Positions 1-6,761 of a DNA stretch of 7,837 nucleotides are shown here, one piece after another. The translations under genes and the position numbers were made by a program. The notes under the pieces are model-generated. The model was given only the letters and a program-made list of their open reading frames with translations. It was not told the DNA's origin and ran no database searches. Positions within the stretch are counted from its first letter, which is position 1. Each line of letters begins with the position of its first letter. Source of the stretch: Chitinophagaceae bacterium (GTDB lineage: Bacteria > Bacteroidota > Bacteroidia > Chitinophagales > Chitinophagaceae); contig JALOMC010000105.1 of assembly GCA_025455665.1 (NCBI GenBank), positions 1 through 7,837 of the forward strand. The letters are read 5' to 3'.

Positions 1-759
1 TTTGACGGCGACCTGCAGGCACAGCTGCGCAAACTGGAGGTGCAACTGAAAGTGGCCGAGGCCACCGAGCGGCGGCAAAAAGAGCTGCTGGCCATCAACG
101 GTACCAGCCAGCAGGATTATGACCTGGCCGGCCTGAACGTGAGCAATATCAAAGCCGATATGGAACTGCTGCGGGTGAACATTGCCAAAACCGAACTGCG
201 GGCTCCCTTTGATGGTCGCCTGGGTTTGCGCAGCATCAGCCTCGGAGCCTATGTTACACCAGCTACCATTGTTACCAGTATTGCCGAAGTAAGCAGGGTG
301 AAAATAGAATTTGCCGTACCCGAAAAGTATGCTGCTGATATGCAGCCGGGCAAGAATGTGGCACTGCTGGCTACCGCCACCGGCCGCCGGTACAATGCGG
401 TGGTAGTAGCAGCCGAAAACAGCATAGCAGCAGCCAGCCGCAACCTGATGGTAAGGGCGGCTGTGAGCAATAAAGATGCCAGCCTTACCCCAGGTGCGTT
501 TGTAGAAGTAACCATGGAAATGGGCAACAAGGCACCGGCCATTATGATTCCCTCTCAGGCATTATTACCGGGTACCCGGAACAAAAACGTGATTGTATCC
601 AATGGCGGCAAAGCAGCCTTCAGGATCGTGACTACCGGCTACCGCGACTCGGCCCGTATAGAAATAACCAGCGGTCTGAAAGTTGGCGATACCGTGATTA
701 CCACCGGACTGCTCACCATCAAAGATGGCATGCCCATCAAACCAAAAGTGAAATTGTAA
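1..759 (+). CDS. RND efflux periplasmic adaptor subunit (membrane fusion protein), 5' partial
   Basis: The reading frame is open from base 1, so the true start lies upstream and the GTG at 40 is an internal valine. 252 residues are visible, against a usual 340-400 for the family; the signal peptide and first half-lipoyl segment are missing. Visible in order: the end of the alpha-helical hairpin (residues 1 to about 62, with the family-typical stretch LLAINGTSQQDYDLA), the second half of the lipoyl domain (TELRAPFDGRLG, about 64-75, then GAYVTPATIVTSIAEV), a beta-barrel domain (about 100-175, with LTPGAFVEV) and a membrane-proximal domain (about 180-252, with IPSQALLPG and GLKVGDTVITTGL). Family knowledge: these proteins bridge the inner-membrane RND pump and the outer-membrane channel, and are often lipid-anchored or membrane-tethered in the periplasm. 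The pump and channel genes follow directly, which fits an operon. Substrate unknown. Confidence 0.95.
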   Translation, partial: FDGDLQAQLRKLEVQLKVAEATERRQKELLAINGTSQQDYDLAGLNVSNIKADMELLRVNIAKTELRAPFDGRLGLRSISLGAYVTPATIVTSIAEVSRVKIEFAVPEKYAADMQPGKNVALLATATGRRYNAVVVAAENSIAAASRNLMVRAAVSNKDASLTPGAFVEVTMEMGNKAPAIMIPSQALLPGTRNKNVIVSNGGKAAFRIVTTGYRDSARIEITSGLKVGDTVITTGLLTIKDGMPIKPKVKL

Positions 760-805
760 ATGGCCTCCACCATCGCATTTGCACCCAAAGCATAGCCCAT
801 AAAAT

Positions 806-821
806 ACCGCCCCGGGGCGGT
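806..821. repeat. Perfect 16-base palindrome in the adaptor-pump gap
   Basis: ACCGCCCCGGGGCGGT is its own reverse complement. In RNA it could fold as a 6-bp GC-rich stem with a CCGG loop, ending 15 bases before the pump start codon. No T run follows it on the plus strand, so it is not a classical terminator for this operon. It could be a regulator-binding site, an RNA hairpin that tunes translation of the pump or protects the processed transcript, or chance. The palindrome is seen directly; any role is inference. Confidence 0.5.
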
Positions 822-836
822 GCAGCAAGAAACGAA

Positions 837-3800
837 ATGAATATATCAGAGCTTAGTTTGAGGCGGCCGGTGCTGGCCATCGTAATCAACCTGCTGATTT
901 TGCTATTCGGCTTGTTGGGTTTTACTTTTTTGGGCGTTCGAGACTACCCGATGATAGAACCCGCCACTGTAAACGTGCGGACCAACTACCAGGGTGCCAA
1001 TGCCGATATTGTAGAAAGCCAGATTACCGAACCCATTGAAAAAGCTATTAACAGCGTACCGGGCATTCGCAACATTACCAGCAATAGCAGTCAGGGCGTA
1101 TCAAACATTACTGTAGAGTTCAACCTCGACATTCCGCTGGAGGAAGCTGCCAACGATGTACGCGACAAAGTATCGCAGGCCATCCGTTCGCTTCCGTCCG
1201 ACCTGGACCAGCCACCCGTGGTGAGCAAAAGCGATGGCGGCGGCGAATCGATTTTGAGCATGGCGGTGCGCAGCAACACCCGCAACCAGCTGGAGATTAC
1301 CGAGTTTGCCAACAATGTGCTGGTAGACCGGCTACAAACCATCCCTGGTGTGAGCGGCATTCAGATTTGGGGTGAAAAGCGATACGCCATGCGCATTTGG
1401 CTGGATCCACAGCGCCTGGTAAGCCGCGGCATTACTGCCAACGAAGTATCCGGTGCCATGCTGCGAGAAAACGTAGAGCTGCCTTCGGGCAAACTGGCCG
1501 GCGACAATACAGAGCTGACCGTGCGAACGCTGGGTCGATTGAATACAGAAGAGGAATTTGAAAACATCATTGTAAGGAGTGATGTCAACGGTATCGTTCG
1601 GCTGAAGGATGTGGCCGATGTGGTACTGGGCCCCGAAAATGAAGAAACCTCTTTTAAGGAAAGCGGCGAACCGCTGGTAGGCCTGGCCATTGTGCCACAG
1701 CCGGGCAGCAACTACATCTCAATAGCCGACGAATTCACCAGTCGCTTTCAATCGATCAGCAAAGAACTGCCGGCCGATATTTCTACCAAAATACTGCTGG
1801 ATACTACCAAACCCATCCGCCGTTCGCTGGAGGAGGTTAAAGAAACACTGGTCATTTCGGTAGGGCTGGTGGTACTCATCATCTTCTTGTTTTTCCGCAG
1901 CGCCAATATGGCTTTCCGGCCGCTTATCGATATTCCGGTTTCGCTGATTGGTGCCTTTTTCATTATGTACCTGGCGGGCTTTACTATCAATGTGCTTACC
2001 CTGCTGGCCATTGTACTGGCCACCGGCCTGGTGGTAGATGATGGCATTGTGGTAACGGAGAATATTTTTAAAAAAATGGAAGGCGGCATGAACAAATGGG
2101 CTGCCGCCCGGGAAGGCTCCAAAGAAATTTACTTCGCTGTTATCAGCACCTCTATCACACTGGCGGTGGTATTTCTGCCCATTATTTTCCTCGAGGGTTT
2201 TGTAGGCAAGCTGTTTCGTGAATTTGGCATAGTGGTGGCAGGTGCGGTGCTCATTTCTGCCCTGGTATCCCTTACGCTTACGCCCGTGCTGAACGTAAAG
2301 CTGACCCCCAAAAGTGGCGCCAAACACAGCAAGCTATACCTGGTGACGGAGCCATTTTTCAGAGGCATGGAAGAAGGCTATCGTCGGCTGCTACAGGGCT
2401 TTATGAAAGTGCGATGGATAGCCATACCGGTCATCATAGCCTGTGGCTACCTCATTTATTTGTTTGGTACCACACTGCAAACCGAACTAGCCCCGCTCGA
2501 AGACCGATCGATGTTTCGGCTGAGTGTAACCGCTCCCGAAGGCACCAGCTACGACGCCATGGCCCGTACCATGGATAAGCTGTCGCAATTTGTGGTCGAT
2601 TCCATTCCTGAAAAAGAAATTGCCATTGCATTTACCGCACCGGGTTTTTTGGGTGCCGGTGCCGTCAATTCCGGTTTTATGCGTATTGGCCTTACCGATC
2701 CCGACCAGCGCACCCGCTCACAAGGCGATATCGTCAGCTATATTCAAAAAAATCTCTCCCGTTTTCCGGAGGCCCGCATTGTGCCCATTCAGGAGCAAAC
2801 CATCTCGCAAAACCGGCGGGGTGGCCAGCCGGTGCAGTTTGTTATTCAAAACAACGATTTTGAAAAATTGAAGCGAACCCTGCCCAAGTTTTTAGAAGCG
2901 GCCCGCGAAAATCCGGTACTGGTAGGTGTAGATGCCGACCTGAAATTTAATAAGCCCGAAATACGCATTGAAGTGGACCGCTTAAAAGCCAGCGAATTGG
3001 GTGTTCGGGTGGCCGACGTATCTGAAACATTGCAACTGGCGCTGGCCAACAGGCGCATCGGCTTTTTTATAAAAAACGGAAAGCAATACGAAGTGATAGG
3101 CCAGGTAGACCGTGGCAACCGCGATGACCCCAGCGATCTGAAGAACTACTATGTACGCAACAACCGTGGCCTGCTCATCACACTGGATAACCTGGTGACC
3201 ATTAGCGAAGAAACCACGCCACCAAGCATCTACCATTTCAACCGGTACAAAAGTGCCACCGTATCGGCCAGCCTGGCCGAAGGCAAAACCATTGGCGATG
3301 GCATTGCGGCCATGAACGAATTGAAAGCGAAAATGCTGGACGACACTTTTGAAACCTCCCTGGCTGGCTCCAGCCGCGACTTTGCCGAAAGCCAGGGCAA
3401 TACCAATTTTGCATTGATGCTGGCGCTGGTGCTCATCTTTCTGGTACTGGCGGCTCAGTTCGATAGTTTTATCGATCCCATCATCATTATGGTGACGGTG
3501 CCGCTGGCACTGGCGGGTGGCTTGCTCAGCTTGTGGATTTTTGATCAAACGATCAACATCTTCTCGCAAATTGGCATGATTATGCTGATTGGCCTGGTAA
3601 CGAAGAATGGCATTTTGATAGTAGAATTTGCCAACCAAAAGCAAGAAAAGGGAATGAATAAAACCAGTGCTGCCGTAGATGCGGCCGTAGCCCGCTTGCG
3701 CCCCATTCTGATGACAAGTCTTGCCATGTCGCTCGGTGCCCTGCCCATTGCCCTATCGCTGGGGGCGGCCGCTACCAGCCGTATACCGCTGGGTATTGTG

Positions 3801-3959
3801 ATTGTAGGTGGCATTATTTTCTCGCTGCTGCTTACGTTGTTTGTAGTACCCGCCGTTTATTCATTTCTCAGTTCCAAAAAGAAAGGCATTCCCAAAGACC
3901 TCGACGACCTGACGCCCCACCCGGCCGAAGCCACCGCCGATCATGCCGCCGTTGTGTAA
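837..3959 (+). CDS. Efflux RND transporter permease subunit (HAE-1 / AcrB-like)
   Basis: Inner-membrane proton-driven efflux pump, the energy-coupling part of a tripartite exporter. The 1040-residue length is normal for the family. The protein has the duplicated RND layout: TM1 at about 11-32, a large periplasmic porter and docking region (about 34-331), TM2-TM6 (about 335-483), TM7 (about 525-545), a second periplasmic region (about 551-858) and TM8-TM12 (about 859-1011). The proton-relay residues are intact: paired aspartates D401-D402 in TM4 (GLVVDDGIVVTENI) and K923 in TM10 (GLVTKNGILIVEFAN). The TM4 motif matches drug-type HAE-1 pumps, not the heavy-metal CusA/CzcA type. Stretches such as LQTELAPLEDR (about 547-557) resemble the MdtB/MdtC/MexI branch, from recall. 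The ATG at 837 puts the start directly before the family-typical N-terminus (LRRPVLAIVINLL); no clear Shine-Dalgarno precedes it. The cytoplasmic tail after about 1012 is short and ends acidic. The stop overlaps the channel gene's start by one base. Substrate unknown. Confidence 0.98.
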   Translation: MNISELSLRRPVLAIVINLLILLFGLLGFTFLGVRDYPMIEPATVNVRTNYQGANADIVESQITEPIEKAINSVPGIRNITSNSSQGVSNITVEFNLDIPLEEAANDVRDKVSQAIRSLPSDLDQPPVVSKSDGGGESILSMAVRSNTRNQLEITEFANNVLVDRLQTIPGVSGIQIWGEKRYAMRIWLDPQRLVSRGITANEVSGAMLRENVELPSGKLAGDNTELTVRTLGRLNTEEEFENIIVRSDVNGIVRLKDVADVVLGPENEETSFKESGEPLVGLAIVPQPGSNYISIADEFTSRFQSISKELPADISTKILLDTTKPIRRSLEEVKETLVISVGLVVLIIFLFFRSANMAFRPLIDIPVSLIGAFFIMYLAGFTINVLTLLAIVLATGLVVDDGIVVTENIFKKMEGGMNKWAAAREGSKEIYFAVISTSITLAVVFLPIIFLEGFVGKLFREFGIVVAGAVLISALVSLTLTPVLNVKLTPKSGAKHSKLYLVTEPFFRGMEEGYRRLLQGFMKVRWIAIPVIIACGYLIYLFGTTLQTELAPLEDRSMFRLSVTAPEGTSYDAMARTMDKLSQFVVDSIPEKEIAIAFTAPGFLGAGAVNSGFMRIGLTDPDQRTRSQGDIVSYIQKNLSRFPEARIVPIQEQTISQNRRGGQPVQFVIQNNDFEKLKRTLPKFLEAARENPVLVGVDADLKFNKPEIRIEVDRLKASELGVRVADVSETLQLALANRRIGFFIKNGKQYEVIGQVDRGNRDDPSDLKNYYVRNNRGLLITLDNLVTISEETTPPSIYHFNRYKSATVSASLAEGKTIGDGIAAMNELKAKMLDDTFETSLAGSSRDFAESQGNTNFALMLALVLIFLVLAAQFDSFIDPIIIMVTVPLALAGGLLSLWIFDQTINIFSQIGMIMLIGLVTKNGILIVEFANQKQEKGMNKTSAAVDAAVARLRPILMTSLAMSLGALPIALSLGAAATSRIPLGIVIVGGIIFSLLLTLFVVPAVYSFLSSKKKGIPKDLDDLTPHPAEATADHAAVV

Positions 3960-5281
3960 TGTCCATGAAATTTCACCATCCCATATTGCTGGCCCTGTGC
4001 CTTGCCTGCGGACTGGGTACCAGCACCGCACAGCAGGCCCCGGTGCTTACGCTCAACGATGCCATTGCGCAGGCACTGAACAGCAATTTCGATTTGCAAA
4101 TAGCCCGCAACGACGAAGAGATTGCCCGCATTCAGAACAACTGGGGCAACGCCGGACGCCTGCCCACTGTCAATGCCAATGTTGGCTACACCTTCAGCAG
4201 CAATAATCTGGATCAGCGCCTGGCCAATGGCACCATCATCAAGCGAAACGGTGCCACTTTTCAAAACGAAAACGTATCGCTGGGAGCTCAATGGCGGGTT
4301 TTTAATGGCTTTAGAGTGGTAGCTGCCAAGGCCCGATTGGAAGAGCAGGAAAAAATTGCCAACCTCACTATCAGGCAGCAAGCCAATGTGCTGGTATATG
4401 ATGTGATAACGGCATACCTGAACGTACTGCGGCTGCAAGCGCAGCTGAGAGCACTGAACGAAAGCCTGCTGCTGTTTGAAGAACGCATGAAACTGGCAGA
4501 AAACCGATTCAATATTGGTGTGGCTGGCAAAAGCGATTTCTTGCAAGCCCGGGCCGACTTTAACCAGGCCCGCAATGGCATCCTGCAAACTGAGAATGCT
4601 ATTGAACAGGAAAAAGTACGGCTGAACAATACCATGAGCCGCAATCCCACCGAACCTTTCAATACCAGCGATTCGGTATCCGAGGTGAGTCTGGCCAACC
4701 GTAGTGATATCCTTGCATCGATAGATACACTGAACCCGGCCGTACTGATAGCCAGATCGCAACTGAAAGTGCTATATGAGCAACGCCGTGAACTGAATGC
4801 TGCCAGGCTGCCCGTTGTGAGCATCAATGCAGGTGGCGGCCTCAACAATTCAAACAACAGTGCCGGCTTTACCCTTCGAAACACTACCTATGGCCCAAAT
4901 GCCGGCGTTCAGGTAGCGATTCCAATTTTTCAGGGAGGAATCAACAAGCAAAACCTGCGGGTAAATGATGTGCAGCAAAAGACCCAACAGGTACAACTGC
5001 AGCGTTTGAAAAACGACCTGATGACAGCGCTGGCCACTGCCTACAATAATTATGGCAACGCTAAAAAACAGTACGAACTGGAGCTGCAAAACCTGGAAGT
5101 AGTAAAAGAAAACAACGTGATTGCGATGGAGCGTTTTCGCAAAGCCAGTATTACCTCGGTTGAGCTGCGCCAAACACAGCTCAATTTGATTGAATCGCAA
5201 ACACGCATGATCAACGCCCTTTACCAAATGAAACAGGCACAGGCCGATGTGCTGCTGGTAATGGGAAAACTAGTGGAATGA
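3959..5281 (+). CDS. TolC-family outer membrane efflux channel
   Basis: Outer-membrane factor completing the tripartite exporter with the two genes upstream. 440 residues, typical for the family. An N-terminal signal peptide (hydrophobic about 8-20, likely cleavage near STAQ, residues 22-25) directs export; neither C14 nor C17 sits in a good lipobox, so a lipoprotein is less likely. The mature protein shows the internal duplication of OEP proteins: the first repeat, about 31-235, has NAGRLPTVNANVGY (64-77), WRVFNGF (112-118) and RFNIGVAGKSDFLQARADF (183-201); the second, about 255-436, has AARLPVVSINAGGG (281-294), IPIFQGG (321-327) and RFRKASITSVELRQTQLNL (392-410). Long helical stretches between these form the periplasmic barrel in known structures. 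The start ATG at 3959 shares its A with the pump stop (TAATG), which suggests translational coupling. An ATG at 3965 gives an equally good signal peptide beginning MKFHH, so the exact start is open. An intrinsic terminator follows five bases after the stop codon. Confidence 0.97.
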   Translation: MSMKFHHPILLALCLACGLGTSTAQQAPVLTLNDAIAQALNSNFDLQIARNDEEIARIQNNWGNAGRLPTVNANVGYTFSSNNLDQRLANGTIIKRNGATFQNENVSLGAQWRVFNGFRVVAAKARLEEQEKIANLTIRQQANVLVYDVITAYLNVLRLQAQLRALNESLLLFEERMKLAENRFNIGVAGKSDFLQARADFNQARNGILQTENAIEQEKVRLNNTMSRNPTEPFNTSDSVSEVSLANRSDILASIDTLNPAVLIARSQLKVLYEQRRELNAARLPVVSINAGGGLNNSNNSAGFTLRNTTYGPNAGVQVAIPIFQGGINKQNLRVNDVQQKTQQVQLQRLKNDLMTALATAYNNYGNAKKQYELELQNLEVVKENNVIAMERFRKASITSVELRQTQLNLIESQTRMINALYQMKQAQADVLLVMGKLVE

Positions 5282-5285
5282 ATGG

Positions 5286-5311
5286 AAGGCAGCCTGACCG
5301 CTGCCTTTTTT
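5286..5311 (+). terminator. Intrinsic (rho-independent) terminator of the efflux operon
   Basis: AAGGCAGC (5286-5293) pairs perfectly with GCTGCCTT (5300-5307) around a six-base loop, giving an 8-bp stem. A run of six T (5306-5311) overlaps the stem foot, and a T-rich tract follows. It starts five bases after the TolC-family stop codon. It separates the efflux operon from purE, and implies that purE has its own promoter or depends on read-through. Confidence 0.88.
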
Positions 5312-5341
5312 GTTTATTTGTACTCAACTCAAGCAGTTTTT

Positions 5342-5860
5342 ATGGCACAGCCACTCGTAGGCATCATCATGGGTAGCGATAGCGATTTGAAAGTAATGCA
5401 AGACGCCGCTGATATTCTGCAGCAATTTGGTATCGCCTACGAGCTGACGGTGGTATCGGCCCACCGCACGCCGCTGCGTATGATAAACTATGCCAGCCAG
5501 GCGGCCGACCGCGGATTAAAGGTCATCATTGCCGGGGCCGGCGGTGCTGCACACTTACCCGGCATGGTGGCTTCTGTCACGCCACTGCCAGTAATTGGCG
5601 TACCTGTCAAATCATCGAACTCTATTGACGGTTGGGACTCCATTTTGTCTATCTTACAAATGCCCAATGGAATACCGGTAGCTACTGTAGCCTTGAATGC
5701 TTCGAAAAATGCAGGCATACTGGCTGCCAGCATTATTGGTAGTTTTGACAGCAGCGTACGTGAGAAAATCAAACAATACAAAGACGGACTTGAAAAAACA
5801 GTGTTGGAAAAAGTGGATGGGTTGCGCAATGCTGGTTACCCTAATGCTTTTGACCAATAA
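5342..5860 (+). CDS. purE: N5-carboxyaminoimidazole ribonucleotide mutase (PurE, class I)
   Basis: Cytoplasmic enzyme of de novo purine synthesis that converts N5-CAIR, made by PurK, into CAIR. 172 residues, close to the usual 160-175. The signature motifs are all present: GSDSDLKVM (11-19, phosphate-binding loop), SAHRTP (39-44, with the conserved histidine H41), AGAGGAAHLPGM (64-75, with H71), GVPV (86-89) and the late DGWDSILSILQMPNGIPVATV stretch, read here in two parts: DGWDSILSI then LQMPNGIPVATV. Class I is inferred from this motif pattern and from the absence of a fused domain. The start at 5342 gives the standard N-terminus (MAQPLVGIIMGSDSD). The in-frame ATG at 5282 is rejected because the added 20 codons would translate the upstream terminator hairpin and its T run. 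No strong Shine-Dalgarno is seen, only a T-rich leader, and I cannot identify a convincing promoter in 5312-5341. purK is not in the window. The 3' end overlaps the next gene. Confidence 0.98.
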   Translation: MAQPLVGIIMGSDSDLKVMQDAADILQQFGIAYELTVVSAHRTPLRMINYASQAADRGLKVIIAGAGGAAHLPGMVASVTPLPVIGVPVKSSNSIDGWDSILSILQMPNGIPVATVALNASKNAGILAASIIGSFDSSVREKIKQYKDGLEKTVLEKVDGLRNAGYPNAFDQ

Positions 5861-6761
5861 TGCTGCACCGGCGCAGCCCACCCTGCAATTGGTGCAACGT
5901 ACACCGCTCCCCTATTTTAAGAACCTGACCGCACTGGAGTATCACGACAAAACGGTGATGGCCATTGGCAATGATGCCACCCGCATAATGCTGCTGAGCC
6001 GCCAGCATAAAATGCTGGATACCCTGCAACTGTTTGACTACAAAAACAAGCCCGACAAAAGCCCACCAGCAGGCGGCATTCAAGCTACCGCTGTGGTGAC
6101 GCTGGAAAACAAATCTGTTTTGCTCATTATGGGCTCTGGCCAGCCGCGGGCCGACAAAAGTGATATCTGGCTTTTTCCATTGCAGACTCGTCATTTTTCA
6201 GAAGTCTACATTCCGTCTTTTGCAATCCCCGATTTTTTTAAGCGGATGCAAAAAGCCGGTGTCAAAGAAATCAACATTGAGGGCGCTGCTGCCATTGGCA
6301 AGCGGATGGTGCTAGCCAATAGTGCCACTGCCAGATCGAAGGATAATTTTCTGGTGGTAACAGAATTTGATTTTTGGACCAATAGTCTGCAGGTCGGCCT
6401 GCACTTATCGAAGCTGGACTTAGACGATCCGTCGATGACCGTGTCGGGCCTGGAATACGACAAACAGCAAGACGTGTTGCTCTTTTCGGCTACTGCTACA
6501 GACAACAGCAATGCTACAGCCGGTAGCCAACCTAAAATTGGGGTAATACTGTCCGCTTCAAAGCGCATGAATGAACGAAGCATACGCCCCGACTTCCTTT
6601 TTAGTGTGGCTACTGTAGTGCCCGAGGCGGGTAATCAGGCGCTGCGGTCCATTTGTCTGGAAGATGATCAGGCTGAAAAAGGCAGCAGTATGCTGCACCT
6701 GTGCGCCACCGATAGTGGTGGTAAGTGCTATATCTATAAACTGAGCATCAAGTGGAACTAA
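5817..6761 (+). CDS. Probable exported beta-strand-rich protein, DUF6929 / phytase-like family resemblance
   Basis: About 314 residues from the ATG at 5817, which has a purine-rich GGAAAAAG upstream. A short hydrophobic signal segment (MLVTLMLLTNNAAPAQ, from 5829) predicts export, with cleavage probably after the AAPAQ. The mature part alternates short hydrophobic strands with polar turns (for example VMAIGNDATRIMLL, SVLLIMGSGQP, NFLVVTEFDFW, GLEYDKQQDVLLFSATATD), a pattern expected of beta-propellers. From recall, NLTALEYHDKTVMAIGND, the GSG-containing strand and INIEGAAAIGKRMVLAN resemble Bacteroidota proteins labelled DUF6929 or SdiA-regulated/phytase-like; I could not verify this. No catalytic motif is evident, so no reaction is proposed. 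The start is uncertain: ATG 5829 is possible, and TTG 5790 would add a lysine-rich n-region (KKQCWKKW) that makes a more classical signal peptide. All choices except one after 5860 overlap purE. The 3' end interlocks with bshC on the other strand. Confidence 0.78.
   Translation: MGCAMLVTLMLLTNNAAPAQPTLQLVQRTPLPYFKNLTALEYHDKTVMAIGNDATRIMLLSRQHKMLDTLQLFDYKNKPDKSPPAGGIQATAVVTLENKSVLLIMGSGQPRADKSDIWLFPLQTRHFSEVYIPSFAIPDFFKRMQKAGVKEINIEGAAAIGKRMVLANSATARSKDNFLVVTEFDFWTNSLQVGLHLSKLDLDDPSMTVSGLEYDKQQDVLLFSATATDNSNATAGSQPKIGVILSASKRMNERSIRPDFLFSVATVVPEAGNQALRSICLEDDQAEKGSSMLHLCATDSGGKCYIYKLSIKWN

Noticed and set aside
760..795. 11-residue ORF starting with an ATG directly after the adaptor stop codon (TAAATG)
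   Set aside because: Too short to judge, no ribosome binding site of its own beyond possible coupling, and no conservation evidence available from one sequence.
1719..3644. Two minus-strand open frames of 202 and 220 codons (1719-2327 and 2982-3644) opposite the RND pump
   Set aside because: Both mirror transmembrane and porter segments of a full-length pump, their translations are glutamine, histidine and asparagine-rich, and neither shows a family motif.
3941..4762. 273-codon open frame on the minus strand opposite the TolC-family gene
   Set aside because: It lies wholly antisense to a strongly conserved coding region, has a low-complexity glutamine, glycine and isoleucine-rich translation, and shows no recognisable domain. 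Codon bias of the plus-strand gene explains the open frame.
5312..5341. Possible purE promoter or purine-responsive riboswitch in the leader
   Set aside because: Only 30 bases separate the terminator from the start codon, far too short for a riboswitch, and no clear match to the Bacteroidota -33/-7 promoter pattern (TTG and TAnnTTTG) could be placed.
5697..5816. Extension of the exported-protein frame upstream to an ATG at 5697
   Set aside because: This would overlap purE by 164 bases and place about 40 extra residues, including a second hydrophobic stretch, before the apparent signal peptide. It is more simply an open shadow frame of purE.
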